A stretch of 64,000 nucleotides of DNA from Undaria pinnatifida (lineage: Eukaryota > Sar > Phaeophyceae > Laminariales > Alariaceae), in assembly GCA_012845835.1 (NCBI GenBank), contig JABAKD010000022.1, positions 995,501-1,059,500 on the forward strand, read 5' to 3'. Of this stretch, positions 12,029 through 23,318 are shown piece by piece. The first letter of the stretch is position 1. Each line of letters opens with the position of its first letter. The notes beneath the pieces were generated by a model that was not told the origin of the DNA, searched no databases, and saw only the letters and a program-made list of their open reading frames with translations. The position numbers and the translations under genes are program-made.

Positions 12029-12202
12029 TCAACATTGCTTCCGAAGGAGCATGCAGGCTTGCTTGGACTCTTCCTCCTCAGCGGAGGTACCCAGCACCTT
12101 GCACTCTTGTTTTTTGTCGATGGTCTTGTGGATCTGTCCACAAACGTTGAAGCATGGCGGGAGAACGTCGATAAGTATGTGTAAAGAAATATTCGTACTT
12201 AT
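12029..12202 (-). CDS. Terminal exon of a small Cys-rich protein
   Basis: Reads on the minus strand from a GGAG acceptor to a TGA at 12029-12031. The key segment has CFNVCGQIHKTIDKKQEC, an acidic patch AEEEES and a final CMLLRKQC. Cys spacing is CX3C, then C, C and a C-terminal C. A TACTAAC branch-point-like site lies about 45 bases before the acceptor. Its start phase (0) matches the end phase of the exon at 12411-12578, giving one 114-codon stretch with at least six Cys. The family is not recognised. Small Cys-rich proteins of this kind are often secreted, but the 5' exon with any signal peptide was not found. Confidence 0.5.
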   Translation of the reverse strand: MSTNISLHILIDVLPPCFNVCGQIHKTIDKKQECKVLGTSAEEEESKQACMLLRKQC

Positions 12203-12410
12203 CTCCAGCAGACGTCGTAACCATCCGAATTATTGGAGCTCCTTTCGCTGTTAGTAATTGTTGTGGTATTGTTGTACTTGCTCTTGGTACTTGGAAAAAG
12301 AGCCGCACTTCATAGACTATATCCGCACGCCATCCCCTAGTCTTGAGCAAGAGACATGGATGTCTCGACTCGTGACACACAGGACGCAAGATAATAAGAG
12401 TAAAACGTAC

Positions 12411-12578
12411 CTCGATGTCGAACGCCCTCGTGGCACCGTGGGAATGGAATGCGGGATGTATATCGAGCAAGTGGTCGCCTGCCTTCTTCAGGAGGTCACC
12501 GACCTTGATGTCGCCGGTGCACTTCGTGTTTATGTCCTCGCCGACTTGGCGGCCCTCGGCGGCTGCTTGGCAGGGCTT
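12411..12578 (-). CDS. Internal exon of the same Cys-rich protein
   Basis: The boundaries are strong: acceptor GTTGTCGTTTGCAG just before the first codon, donor GAG then GTACGT after the last. The 168 nt are exactly 56 codons, phase 0 at both ends. The sequence starts KPCQAAAEGRQVGEDINTKC and is mixed polar and amphipathic, with GDLLKKAGDHLLDIHPAF in the middle. It joins in frame to 12029-12202. Upstream exons must lie above 12.6 kb; the Cys-rich exon at 13.6 kb ends in a different phase, so either an exon is missing between them or they are separate genes. Confidence 0.55.
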
Positions 12579-12949
12579 CTGCAAACGACAACAACGGATG
12601 GGAATACCTTGCGTTCAGTGAATGTTCAAGATAGTAAGGCCACGTAGCTGTCGTCGATTTCCAAAGATGGAAAGGAAGTCGTACAATTTAACACTGTTGT
12701 AATGAAAGCGGTCGTTTATGGGCAAAGCCCTGCCTGGTACCACAACGTTGCTAACACCTATGAAACCACCACTGGGACAGGAACGAACGGGATTCACAGT
12801 CGCAACTGGTAAGCGTAAGCCCCGGTATACTGCTATATAAGGCCTACCGGCGGAATACCGACAACCAAGGGTAAGAGACAGTACCTGCTGTATATATTGT
12901 TCGGTACTACTCTATTACTGCTGCTATCAACACTATTACGACCGACGTG

Positions 12950-13580
12950 TACTGCGATTCCTGAAGAGGTTGCGCACCCTACTTGTACTCGTTAATACAA
13001 AGAGTTCATGTGGTTGTATGAAAAATGAGTAACAGTAGTAGTACACCGCGTCACTACATGAACAACTCGCTAACCCCAATCACGGGACTGCTCTCCAGCA
13101 TCACCCAGGTTAGCTGTATATATCAACCTCCAGTGTGTACTGCGACTGGTGCTGAGGTATCATGCTGCTGTGTTATTTATCACTGCATGGACCATTTTTA
13201 CAACCCTGGCTGACCCCCGTGATGAGACTTGCCCGTTTTCATTGCGTCTTACATGTGTAGATACCACGTAGTCGTAGTCGTACATCCAAAACGTGTGTTA
13301 ATATCACAGCACAAAGCGTCACTGCATGGACCACTTGTTCAACCCCCGCTTACCCCGATGACGGGACTGCCCCGTACTCGTAGTCGTTTATACATGAAGT
13401 GTGTTTGGCTGTACGTATGAAAAAGAAATCGCATCACACAGCAGCGTCACTGCATAGGTCTACTCGTAGACCTGAGTACTTGTACAATTCCCGCTTACAC
13501 CGCGATGACGGGACTGCCCCGTACACGTGCTCGTACATGCAAAAGTGTGCTTGTACGCATGAAAAAGAAATCACAGCACA
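12950..13580. repeat. Four diverged tandem units of about 120-170 bp
   Basis: Each unit carries GCGTCACT.CATG, then GA(C)AACTCGCT/CTTGTTCAACCCC, then GATGACGGGACTGCCCCGTA, a TCGTACATGCAAA-type segment and a TATGAAAAAGAAATCACA-type segment. The last two units are the most alike. They lie directly downstream (minus sense) of the 13.6 kb exon, probably within its intron. Confidence 0.7.
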
Positions 13581-13600
13581 ACGACAGAAATGTAACTCAC

Positions 13601-13994
13601 GTTTCGTCAAGCTCTCAGCTCCTTCGTTAGGGACGCCGATCGAAGGTGAATCACAGGTGTCCGCGTCACACCAGTCACACACACGAGGGTTGTCGCCGCT
13701 TCCCCAGTGCTTCTTGTTAAGGTTATGAAAAAAAGCTTGGCACGTGGAAGGCTCGTCACTCCTGCAGGTGTCGCAGACAGCGTACTGGGAACTCCTGTTT
13801 TTCCTATTTCGTGCGATGAGGAAGCCGTCACAACCCTTGCTCGGGCACGGCCAATCAGGATTGCCAGAAGAAGCCGAGTCCCGTTCTTGCCCGACCAGCT
13901 TCCACACGCCTGATCCTGAACCTCCACCACCCCCACTGCTGGCGGAGCCTCCTCCCGCACTAGCCTTGGTCCGCTTCGCAAATTTCAACTTCAA
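13601..13994 (-). CDS. Exon of a Cys-rich, putatively zinc-binding protein
   Basis: Minus-strand exon ending at a good donor (AAAC then GTGAGT). It opens basic (KLKFAKRTKAS), passes through a Gly/Ser linker, then gives a compact Cys-rich region: CPSKGC (CX4C), YAVCDTC (CX2C), CQAFFHNLNKKHWGS and VCDWCDADTC (CX2CX4C). The paired Cys knuckles with an intervening His resemble zinc ribbons or an in-between-RING module, but spacing does not fit either exactly. The 5' boundary is uncertain: the frame stays open to about 14066 and has no ATG. It ends in phase 1, so it does not join directly to the exon at 12578. No function is assigned. Confidence 0.55.
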
Positions 13995-14099
13995 ATTGTT
14001 ATTGCCGATCCGGCAAATTTCAAATTCAAATTGTTTGCAGCCGTCAACGGCAATTCCGTCTCAACAGCCAGCAATTGGCCAACTTCAAAAGTAAAAGTA

Positions 14100-16090
14100 C
14101 AAAAAAGAAGTTGCTGAAAAAGCAAAATAAAAATATCAGAGAGCAAGCAGTAAAGTTCAGAGAATGAGAGCTAAAAAGTAAGTAAGAATGAGACTAGGGA
14201 AAGCAAGGAAGGCAAGGAACTTCGGGACGGTTCTTTTTCCCAGCAACTAATTTTCTTTTCGGCAATTACGGGCTGAGAAGGGCTGAGAGGGGGGAGGATA
14301 TGCCGAGCGAGACGTCCGAGGGGGGCGAGGTCTAGGTATATAGTTTTATATGTTGTACTGTAGAGTAACTGGTACATACCACGGGTAAGATATGTGTGAT
14401 GTTACGTTGTGTGCCTTGATGTCAGGGTATGCCTCTTCGGAACGATTGCCACACTGATCACACAAAATAAAATAAAAAGTGTGGGGGGGAAAATGTTTCG
14501 GCCCTTCGGGGGGCGGGGGGGGGGGGGGGGGGTTAGGTGTGTAGACTATATAGGCTATCCCGATCCCCGGGCGCCCTCGGTGTTGGTGTGAAATATGTCG
14601 AAGGTGCAGCTGTGTTGGGTGATCGAACAAACGAAGCGAGTTCGCGCAACACGTTGCTGCAGCAATGGTGACCTCCGCAGCCAGCACTTACTTGAGCGCC
14701 TTCCCCTCCGGTGCCCAGTCAAAGTGCTAGTAGTGCCATTTATCACAGCCAGCTCTCTCCCTCCCATCCCCCTTACGCGTAGATATTCCTCCATGGAACG
14801 AGACCAATTCCCAGAATGACACGAGAAATGGGAGCTTGCTCATTCCAACATACACAACAACATAACGTGAATCGTGCGTAGAAAAGAGCAACAACGCAGC
14901 GGAGCTGTAACAGACGCAGCGCAATAATACCCCTTACCTGGAATTTGTTATTTGGCACTTTATAGTATACCTATAGACTAGTGTGGTCGTTCGTGCTGAT
15001 ATCCGCCCCTTCCTGGCTATATTATCTCCTCTCTTGTTGTGCAGTTCTACGTTCGTACTATTAATACTTGTATTTTCATATTGCCGAGAGACAAAAACAA
15101 TAGGAAAAAAAGCAGTGTGACGCAAAATAGGGGAAAGTCTCCGCACCTTTCCGATAATAAGTTTTCTCCTACGCGACAGCTCGGTGTGTTCGTGTGTGCC
15201 TCTGAAGCGTGTATGCACGGTAGACTAAAAGCAACAAAGAATTAACGGAGGAAAGCAAATACACACCTACCCGGGATCACCCCCCCCTCCCCCCCCCCCC
15301 GCCCCCCCCCCCGCCCCCCCGCCCTTTTGATTTCCAATCGCCTGGTACGTGATAATGTTAAGATACGGCCCAATAACCTTAAACGGCACAAAACTGCTGT
15401 ACTTTGCCATTTTTGTTGTCGTCCTGCTAACAACAGCGAATCTCCGTAAACACTTGATGTGTATACCAGGTACGTCAAACTTGGTGAAATATTATGTTAT
15501 GAATGAGTTCTATACCCATCCCGGCAGACTCTTGTGAGTCTTCTTCGGTGCAAAGCAAAACGGCATAATGAGAACAGAATGGACATTATGACGCTATTAA
15601 AAAAACGAGTTTCCACTGAAATGATGGAAGTGCACTACTACAGTACTTCTTCCTTAGATCAAGCCGCGTGTGACGCGTCCAACACGCGCGCTACAGGGTG
15701 TGTATGTCTGCATCAAGTACATACATAAGCTGGAGTGACAATAATAACATAGGTCGGACCTCTCTGCGTGCAAGTATCAGAGGGCCAACAGGACGATTTT
15801 ACTCTTATCATAATTAATTATTCATTTATGATAATGGAATGTCATCATGTTCACGTAAGCTACATAACCCCCATTATCTGTCTCCGTGAATGCTATCATC
15901 ATGAATCAACACGCAAGAGAGCTACCAGGTATGGTACGATTCTACGACTCGCCCAGCTAGGGTGTACCCTTGGCAATCACCCACATACGCACCTACCTGT
16001 CTGACTGATATGCCTATACCGTACTAAATTTCTCACTTTTTACCTGCGTTTGCGTGTACGTACGTCATTGATTGTCTCACAACCCCTTGC
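14100..16090. other. No gene recognised; long G and C runs
   Basis: Contains a G-run at about 14504-14533 and C-runs at 15281-15323 broken by single G or T. The region 13980-14100 has repeated CAAATTTCAA.TTCAAATTG palindromic pieces. Open frames are short. Confidence 0.5.
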
Positions 16091-16105
16091 AGAGAGCTTA
16101 CAAGC

Positions 16106-16210
16106 ATGGCTCAACTAGTCCGCATCATCGCCCTGCTGGGGTGTGTGCCCTTGTTTTTCCACGGAGGAGACGCCGCCGTCACCCCCTTTCTACGCGGAAC
16201 CGAAACACAG
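16106..16210 (+). CDS. First exon of a secreted protein (signal peptide)
   Basis: ATG at 16106 opens 35 codons that end at CAG followed by a GTGTGT donor. The peptide has the classic three-part signal: MAQLVRI, then a hydrophobic core IALLGCVPLFF, then a small-residue cleavage region GGDAAV, followed by TPFLRGTETQ. It stops in phase 0. Its next exon is not settled. One candidate is 16369-16487, which also begins in phase 0; another is the Ser-Asp exon at 23.9 kb, which likewise begins in phase 0 on the same strand 7.7 kb downstream. An FLRG next to the cleavage site is superficially like oomycete effector motifs, which I do not rely on. Confidence 0.6.
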
Positions 16211-16368
16211 GTGTGTAGAATTTATATATATATACAGTGTTATGTTCGCTTTACTTTGGTTATGACTTGTAACGGGCCGATGCCAACTGCTTTTACCATT
16301 GTCCGCCCGATTCAATCTTCACACTACGACGACATCGTACTGGCTGTACTCATTTTTTCTTGGTTCAG

Positions 16369-16487
16369 CTTGAGGATTGGCTCCGGAAACAAAGTTTGTC
16401 GCGACCGCGAGGGCAAAGCGGAATACGCAATAAAATTCATCGTCGATCATCAATGTTGTATTTCCGCAGTAGTAAAAGCCCTACCAG
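16369..16487 (+). CDS. Possible second exon of the secreted protein
   Basis: A pyrimidine-rich acceptor (TTTTTTCTTGGTTCAG) leads into 39 codons plus two bases, ending at ACCAG then GTATAA. Entering in phase 0 it reads LEDWLRKQSLSRPRGQ and then a very basic Ser/Arg stretch. The phase agrees with exon 1 and the acceptor is good, but the donor lies inside a TACCAGGTATA motif that is common as plain repeat in this window, so the 3' boundary may be spurious. Confidence 0.35.
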
Positions 16488-16679
16488 GTATAATCTATAC
16501 CTGGTATATATATATGTTCATATTTTGGCTGTATAGTTGCAATGTTTTAAGACCGTTTTTGGGCGATATTCGATGACGGATTACAAACAAAGTCGACTTA
16601 GAGGAAAGTAGTGCTTGGTGTGTACTCCCTGTGACGAGACCAACAAGATCACTCAAATTTTCAAGCGCCACGGCGAAGG

Positions 16680-17010
16680 GATTATTTTTCTTTGCACATG
16701 TTTGGCGCCTGAATTTTCGCTCTATAGGTTGTGTGGACAACGTAACAGAACCACCCTTGGATTATAATTTGTCCCCATACCCCTGAATCCGCGGACTTTT
16801 CCGCCACTTGACCAGCCATGTTTCGCACACGCCGGAGCAGGGATTTTGTTTTCTTTACGTGTCAACCCCCATGTTTGACGCTTGATTTCTCGCTCTAGAC
16901 TATAGTTTGTGGTAACAACATAGTCTAATTGACCCGCCCTTGGATTAGAATTGGTCCCCATTCCACCGAATCCGCGCACTTTTAGGCGATTTGACCAGCC
17001 ATGTTTCATT
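16680..17010. repeat. Two tandem units of about 160 bp
   Basis: Both units run TTTTGTTTTCTTTAC/TTATTTTTCTTTGCAC, CATGTTTG.CGC.TGA, TCTCGCTCTA, CCCTTGGATTA.AATT.GTCCCC, GAATCCGCG.ACTTTT and GACCAGCCATGTTTC. They differ by about one base in ten. Confidence 0.8.
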
Positions 17011-17109
17011 TCAAAACACAGCTTCTACATTCTCAGAATAGTGCTTTTTCGTCAACAGTCTGCTGCAGGACATATAGTATAGTCTAATAGCAGTTTTTGT
17101 TTAGTGGAT

Positions 17110-18889
17110 ACAGTGTTAGTAAGTGGTAGTAGCAGCAGCAACAACAGTAGCAGCAGCAACAGCAGTAGAAGTAATCGTGGTCGTGGTCGTGGAGTAGGGG
17201 GGTAGCAGGAGCAGTAGCCCAGCAGCAGCAGTAGAATAAGCAGTAGCAGTAATAGTAGCAGTAGCAGTAGATGTAATCGTGGTCTTGGTCGTGGTCGTGT
17301 ATAAAAAATGGTAGTGGTGGCAGGGGTGGTAGTGGTGGTAGTGATGGTGATGGTGGTGGTGGTGGTGGTAGTCATGGTCGTGATGGTAGTGGTAGTAGTA
17401 GTGGTCTTGGGTAGTGGTGGTGTTGGTGGTTGTGGTGGTAGTGGTATTGGAGGTGGTAGTGGTAGTGGTGGGGGTGGGGGTGGTCGTGGTGGTCGTGACC
17501 GTGGTGATGGTGGTGGTGGTGGTTGGTGTGGTGATAGTGCTGATGGTGGTGGTGGTGATGGTGATGGTGGTGGTGGCGGTGGTGGAGGAGGAGGCAGTGG
17601 TGGTCGACGTGGTAGTGGTGGTAGTGGGAGTGATGGTGGTGGTATTGGTCTTGGTGGTGGTGATGGTAGTCATGGTCTTGGTGGTATTGGTGGTGGTAGT
17701 AGTAGTAGTGGTCGTGGGTAGTGGATGTGGTGGTAGTGGTGGTAGTAAAGTGGGAGTAGTGGTGGTGGTCGTGGTAGTAGCATAGTGGTAATAGTGGTAG
17801 TGGTAGTGTTGGTGGTAGTGGTGGTGGTAGTGGTGTTGGCAGTGGTGGTGGCAGTGGTAGTGGTGGCGGTGTGGTGGTGGCAGTGGTGGTGGCAGTGGTA
17901 GTGGTGTTGGTGGTGTTGGTGGTGTTGGCGGTGGTGGTGAAGGCAGTGGTGGTCATGCGTGTAATTGTGGTGGTAGTAGTCGTGGTAATGGTGTCGGTGG
18001 TAGTGGTAGTGGTAGCAGTTGTGGTCGTGGGTGGTGGTGGGGGTAGTAGTCGTGGGTAATGGTTGGTGGTGGTGCTGCTGGTAATTGTGGTAATTATGGT
18101 ATTCGTGGATGAGGTAGTGGTAGTGGTAGTGGTGGTAGCGTTGGTGATAGTGGTGATAGCGTTGGTGGTAGTGGAGGTCGTGGTAGTGGTAGTGGTGGCA
18201 GTGGTGGTGATGGTAGTGGCAGCTGTAGCTGCAGGGGTTGTAGTCATGGTCGTTGTCGTGGTCATGGTCATGGTGGTAGTGGTAGTAGTAGTGGTCGTGG
18301 GTAGTGGTTGTGGTGGTGATGGTGATGGTGGTGGCGGCGGCGGTAGTGGTAATAATATAGTGATAGTGGTGATGGCGGTGATGGTCGTGGTAGATGGTGG
18401 TGGTGGTGATGTTAGTGGTGGTGGTGGAGGTGATGGAGGTAGTGGTGGTGTGTGGTGGTGGTGTTGGAGGTGGTTGTGGTAGGTGGTAGTAGTAGTGGTG
18501 GTGGTGGTAGTGGTAGTAGTAGTAGTAGTACTTGGTGGTGGTTTGGTGGTTTGGTGATTTGGTGATGGTGGTGGTAGGCATGGCCGTGGTGGTGGTAGTC
18601 ATGGCCGTGGTTATGATGGTAGTGGTGGTGGTGGTGGCGGCGGCGGTAGTGGTAATAATATAGTGATAGTGGTGGTGGCGGTGATGGTCGTGGTGGATGG
18701 TGGTGGTGATGTTAGTGTTGGTGGTGGAGGTGGTGGAGGTAGTGGTGGTGGGTTTGGAGGTGGTTGTGGTAGGTGGTGGTAGTAGTAGTGGTGGTGGTGG
18801 TAGTAGCAGTAGTGGTGGTGGTGGTAGTAGTGGTGGTGGTGGTGGTAGTAGTAGTAGTGGTGGTGGTGGTGGTGGTGGTGGTGGTGGTG

Positions 18890-18944
<55 letters not shown>

Positions 18945-18946
18945 AG

Positions 18947-18985
<39 letters not shown>

Positions 18986-19285
18986 CTTGGCGGTGGTGGT
19001 TTGGTGGTTTGGTGGTTTGGTGATGGTGGTGGTAGGCATGGCCGTGGTGGTGGTAGTCATGGCCGTGGTGATGATGGTGGTGGTGGTGGTGGTGGCGGCG
19101 GCGGTAGTGGTAATAATATAGTGATAGTGGTGGTGGCGGTGATGGTCGTGGTAGATGGTGGTGGTGATGTTAGTGGTGGTGGTGGAGGTGGTGGAGTTAG
19201 TGGTGGTGTATGGTGGTGGTTTTGGAGGTGGTTGTGGTAGGTGGTGGTAGTAGTAGTAGTGGTGGTGGTAGTAGCAGTAGTGGTG

Positions 19286-19353
<68 letters not shown>

Positions 19354-20310
19354 TTGGTGGTTTGGTGGTTTGGTGATTTGGTGGTTTGGTGATTTGGTGG
19401 TTTGGTGATTTGGTGGTTTGGTGGTGGTTTGGTGGTGGTGGTTGTAGTCATGGCCGTGGTGGTGGAAGTCATGGCCGTGGTGATGGTGGTGGTGGTGGTG
19501 GTAGTCATGGCCGTGGTGGTGGTGGTGGTGGTGGTGGTTGTGGTGGTAGTGATGGTAGTTTTGGCCGTGGAGGTAGAGGTAGTATCAGTGGTCGTGGGTA
19601 GTGGTCGTGGTGATGGTGGTGGCGGAGGCGGTGGTGGCGATGATTGTACTGGCAGTAGTATAGTGGTAGTGGTGGGGGTGGTAGTGGTAGTAGCATACTT
19701 TTGTTGTGCACAAATTTGACTTGTAGAAAGCGCGAGAGCGTGAGTTAAGGAACTCTCGATGAGAAATCGACGACCAGTGGGATTGCTGAACCCTATGTGC
19801 GAAAAAAATTGAAGGCAAGAACCAGGGGGGAGAAGGGACGGCACCTGTGACCACGGCTTGTTCAGACGCTGGAAAGTAGATGTGTGTGAAAAAATAATAA
19901 AATAAAAAGGGTAGCGCGGTGGTAGTGGTAGTGATAGTAGTACACTGGTGGTGGTGGCCGTGGTGGTAGTAGTGGTGGTGGTGGTGGTGGTGGTCGTGGT
20001 CGTGGTCGTGGTCATGGTCGTGGTGGTAGTGGTAGCAGTGTTAGTGTTAACAGTAATGGTTGTGGGTGGTGTTTGTGTTTGTGTTAGTAGCGGTAGTAGT
20101 GTAGTGGTGGTGGTGTGGTGATATTAGTAGTGGTGGTGGTGGTTGTGGTGGTGGTGGTTGTGGTGGTCGGGTTGGTGGTGGTCATGGTGGTGGTGGTGAT
20201 GATGGAGGACGTGGTGGTCGTGTAGTCGTGGTAGTAGCAGCAGTAGTAGTAGTAGGTAGTGGTAGTAGCAACAGCAGTAGTAGTAGTAGTAGTTGGTAGT
20301 AGCTGACCCT
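17110..20310. repeat. Giant GGT/GTA trinucleotide microsatellite
   Basis: About 3.2 kb composed almost wholly of GGT, GTA, GGC and GAT triplets. It has internal order: a segment GGCGGCGGCGGTAGTGGTAA followed by TAATATAGTGATAGTGGTG recurs near 18330, 18630 and 19095, and a GGTTTGGTGATTTGG patch recurs near 18535, 18990 and 19345-19430, so larger blocks were duplicated after the simple repeat formed. Unique DNA at about 19698-19918 interrupts it. Long Thr/His/Tyr or Val/Gly open frames on both strands are artefacts of the three-base period. Confidence 0.95.
19698..19918. other. Unique island inside the microsatellite
   Basis: About 220 bp of ordinary sequence. A 45-bp piece (GGGGGGAGAAGGGACGGCAC, then CCACGGCTTGTTCAGA) resembles 21130-21200, which lies outside the array. 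It may be an inserted repeat or the original sequence on which the microsatellite grew from both sides. Confidence 0.5.
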
Positions 20311-22640
20311 GGTTGCTGCTGTCATATGCCTTCTGATAACGTGCTGGGTCTAGCGCCTACAAACTCTCGACAACTTGGTTGAGTCCAGACGTACTGGTGA
20401 GTAGTTAACGCTGCACGAAGGTTCTTGGTCGAGCACCGTAGTGAAGGTATGCTCATACATCATCCAACAAGCGCATACCAGGTATGAATGTAGGCACCCA
20501 CGCCATTTCCTCCGTTTTTATCCCCCCCACGGCCCATTTGCCGAACAAACTTTACGCTGGAAGCCGATAAGTTTTATAGTTGAGCCGATACGTTTAGCAC
20601 ATTGACAACACGTCGTCGATATATGGTTTGGTGGTGAACACGCTGGCCAATGTACCAGGGAGGTGAGCGTCTGTCTATTTACCGGCGTGTCCTGTTCTAG
20701 TACCATGCGTTGCTCGTACCACTGCAAGCTTGATATGAAGAACATTAAATACGCTCCATATTGAATTGAGGCAATGCGGTACTCGTATTATAAACCCCAG
20801 GCAGATAGATCAAAGGACTGACACATCCATTGGTTGACCCGGGGGAGCTTATTTATCATCCCCTCCCTAAGATCTCGGCGCTTTGCACGTTTTTCAAGCA
20901 GTATTGCCGGACTGATATATATTATCCACATCTCAACATAGTAGCACTCCAAAAAAACATTGAACAAGAGGCGAAGGAACGTGGTTTATGTCCAACCTAC
21001 CTCTCCATTGCGCGGTATCAACTTCCTGGTACTCTTTAATACGATAGCGGTGCGCTTTACTATGCGACGTAAAATATCACTGTTTCTCTCAAGAGAATCT
21101 AGATGTAGAGATGTTAGGTGTATTTTTTTCAAGGTGGGGGCCTGTTCATGCGGGGGAGAAAGGGCTACCACCTGTGCCTGCCACGGCTTGTTCAGAAGGT
21201 CACCACAACGGACAACGATGTTTTGAAGATTGATTGATGCTGAAGCTCGTACTGCGCATTGTCGCATGACAAACAGGCTAACCCCTTTGGGACGTCCGAG
21301 GGGAAATATTGACGAAATGTGTTGGCGGCCACGTCATCGTTATATAAAACCCTTAGTTCGGATGGCCAACTCGTCGGCCTTTTACCAGTGGTCAAACGGA
21401 CTAATACCCTCTAGTACTTAACAAATGACGCCGTCGACAGATCATGGGTGTTTCGGTAGTGGCCTCGAGTCTCAATTTCCATCAACAATCGCTTTTCACG
21501 ACTTTTCTTTACGTCGAACTTGAAAAATACCCTCCCCGTTATCCTCAGGAAATGAAAGCATGTGGACATTGTTACATGTGCCTGTAGTCTATGTGGGTAT
21601 TCGGCCGACCTGCTATGCCGCCAGTCCAGGGGGGGAGAGAGCATTAAGCTTAATTTGGGTGGGCACTTGGTTGACCTTTTACCAGCGAGCGGTCAAACGG
21701 ACTATTTAATACTACCCTCTAAGGCCATAACCATCGAGCACAGGTAGCGAAGGCTGCTGGACGTCAGGCGCACACAGAATGATGATATTATACTAGTCCT
21801 ACTGCGCGGTCACACCTCACGCCAGACAGTTGATGAGGCTGAACACACATATCATAGTTTTATCGCGATTTTAGGATCCCAAAGGGGTTTGCCGTTAAAT
21901 CATTAGCATGCTGCAGTGTATTGTGCCAGCTTTTGCGTTTAGAATGCATGGCATATTGCTGGAAGGAAAATAAAATACATGGTACCGGTAACATATACTT
22001 CGAAGTATATCCGTTACATGAACAGATATATTATTTTAAGCAAAATATAAGTAGTTAATCCTGACACTACTAACACGACCCCTCGCACGCGCCACGTACG
22101 ATCATGCAACCCCAACCTGGCAAGCGAGATAATATTGACGAGTGAACACATGCTACGATAGAGGTCGCGTATTTTGGCTTTTAAAAAAAACTGAATAACC
22201 GGGCTGCGTCAAACAATATCTTCGGAACGTCATCATCGTTTTGCAAAAAAAAACTCTGTACAGGATACCTAGACGATGGGATAATCATCGGGTCGCACTC
22301 TCATGTTGTCTTAATTTGTTGGGTTATAAAGTGAGGAACAGATATCTTCAAACGGGGAGCCTCAGAAACAATTGGCGCACATCTACAGTAGCATGCGTCA
22401 GTGAAACAGAGAGTTGATCCTAAGACCAATGGGTATGGCAGGAAATGCGAATGCGAATGATGACTTGCATTTTGTTTCGCCGCCTGGCATTATTTTCTTG
22501 AAGAGAGATTTGCTGGACGTTGGTATAATACAACGAAATCCCAGAGTGGACAAATGCTTTTGGTTCTTTTAAAACTACGAAGGCTTGTGTACGAGGGGTC
22601 AGCATACAGTCCAAAAACTCCACCAAGCACCAACTGAGCA
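20311..22640. other. No gene recognised; short duplicated patches
   Basis: CCTTTTACCAG.GGTCAAACGGACTA followed by ATACCCTCTA occurs at 21378-21415 and again, with small changes, at 21677-21722. AT-rich unique DNA otherwise, with a TATACTTCGAAGTATA palindrome at 21993-22008. Confidence 0.5.
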
Positions 22641-22869
22641 CCTACTCGCGATCGTCAAACAACTCCAAAGATGGCGAGCAGGACTGCATACACGTCCCAG
22701 GTTCCCGTGCTCCCGGTGGAGCTCTCAGGGGACTTTATATGTGCGCTCACACGAGTGAGCAAAAGTTTGGTGGCAGACTGATGTCTCAAGAAGCGCTGAA
22801 GGTGTACCAGGCACTCCCCTTGGCGTGGGCAGCGTTGAGCTGCAAAGAGATCGGCGCCAAAGAAGTAAA

Positions 22870-23222
22870 GAGTACAAGCAGCAGCGAAAAAAGTTATTAT
22901 ACCAGGTATAGAGTTCAAGCATCAGACGCGAGCGCGAAAAAAGTTATTATACCAGGTATAGAGTACAAGCAGCAGACGAGAGCCCGAAAAAAATTATACC
23001 AGGTATAGAGTACAAGCATCAGTCACGACCCCATTTTTTTATTATACCAGGTATAGAGTACAAGCAGCAGACGAGAGCCCGAAAAAAGTTATTATACCAG
23101 GTATAGAGTACAAGCAGCAGCCACGAGCCCAAAAATCGTTATTATACCAGGTATAGAGTACAAGAAGCAGCCACGAGCCCAAAAATCGTTATTATACCAG
23201 GTATAGAGTGCAATCAGCAGTC
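22870..23222. repeat. Seven 50-bp tandem repeats built on ATACCAGGTATAGAG
   Basis: The core ACCAGGTATAGAG starts at 22901, 22951, 22998, 23046, 23096, 23146 and 23196, a 47-50 bp spacing. Each unit reads AAAAAGTTATTATACCAGGT, then ATAGAGTACAAGCAGCAG, then ACGAGAGCCCG. The core ATACCAGGTAT is a near-perfect palindrome that also occurs singly at many places in the window. Confidence 0.95.
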
Positions 23223-23318
23223 AAATATGCAAGAGGGTCAAATTTTTTTCCAAATTTCGACCGTGGGGCTGCTACTGCTTGAAGCTGCTCGATGACACAC
23301 AAGAAGCACACGGAGTTG

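Noticed and set aside
17052-20015. Long Thr/His/Tyr and Val/Gly open frames on both strands
   Set aside because: Three-base periodic repeat keeps all frames open; not genes.
22870-23222. CRISPR-like array (seven regular repeats)
   Set aside because: There are no variable spacers: the whole 50-bp unit repeats, in an intron-rich eukaryotic context.
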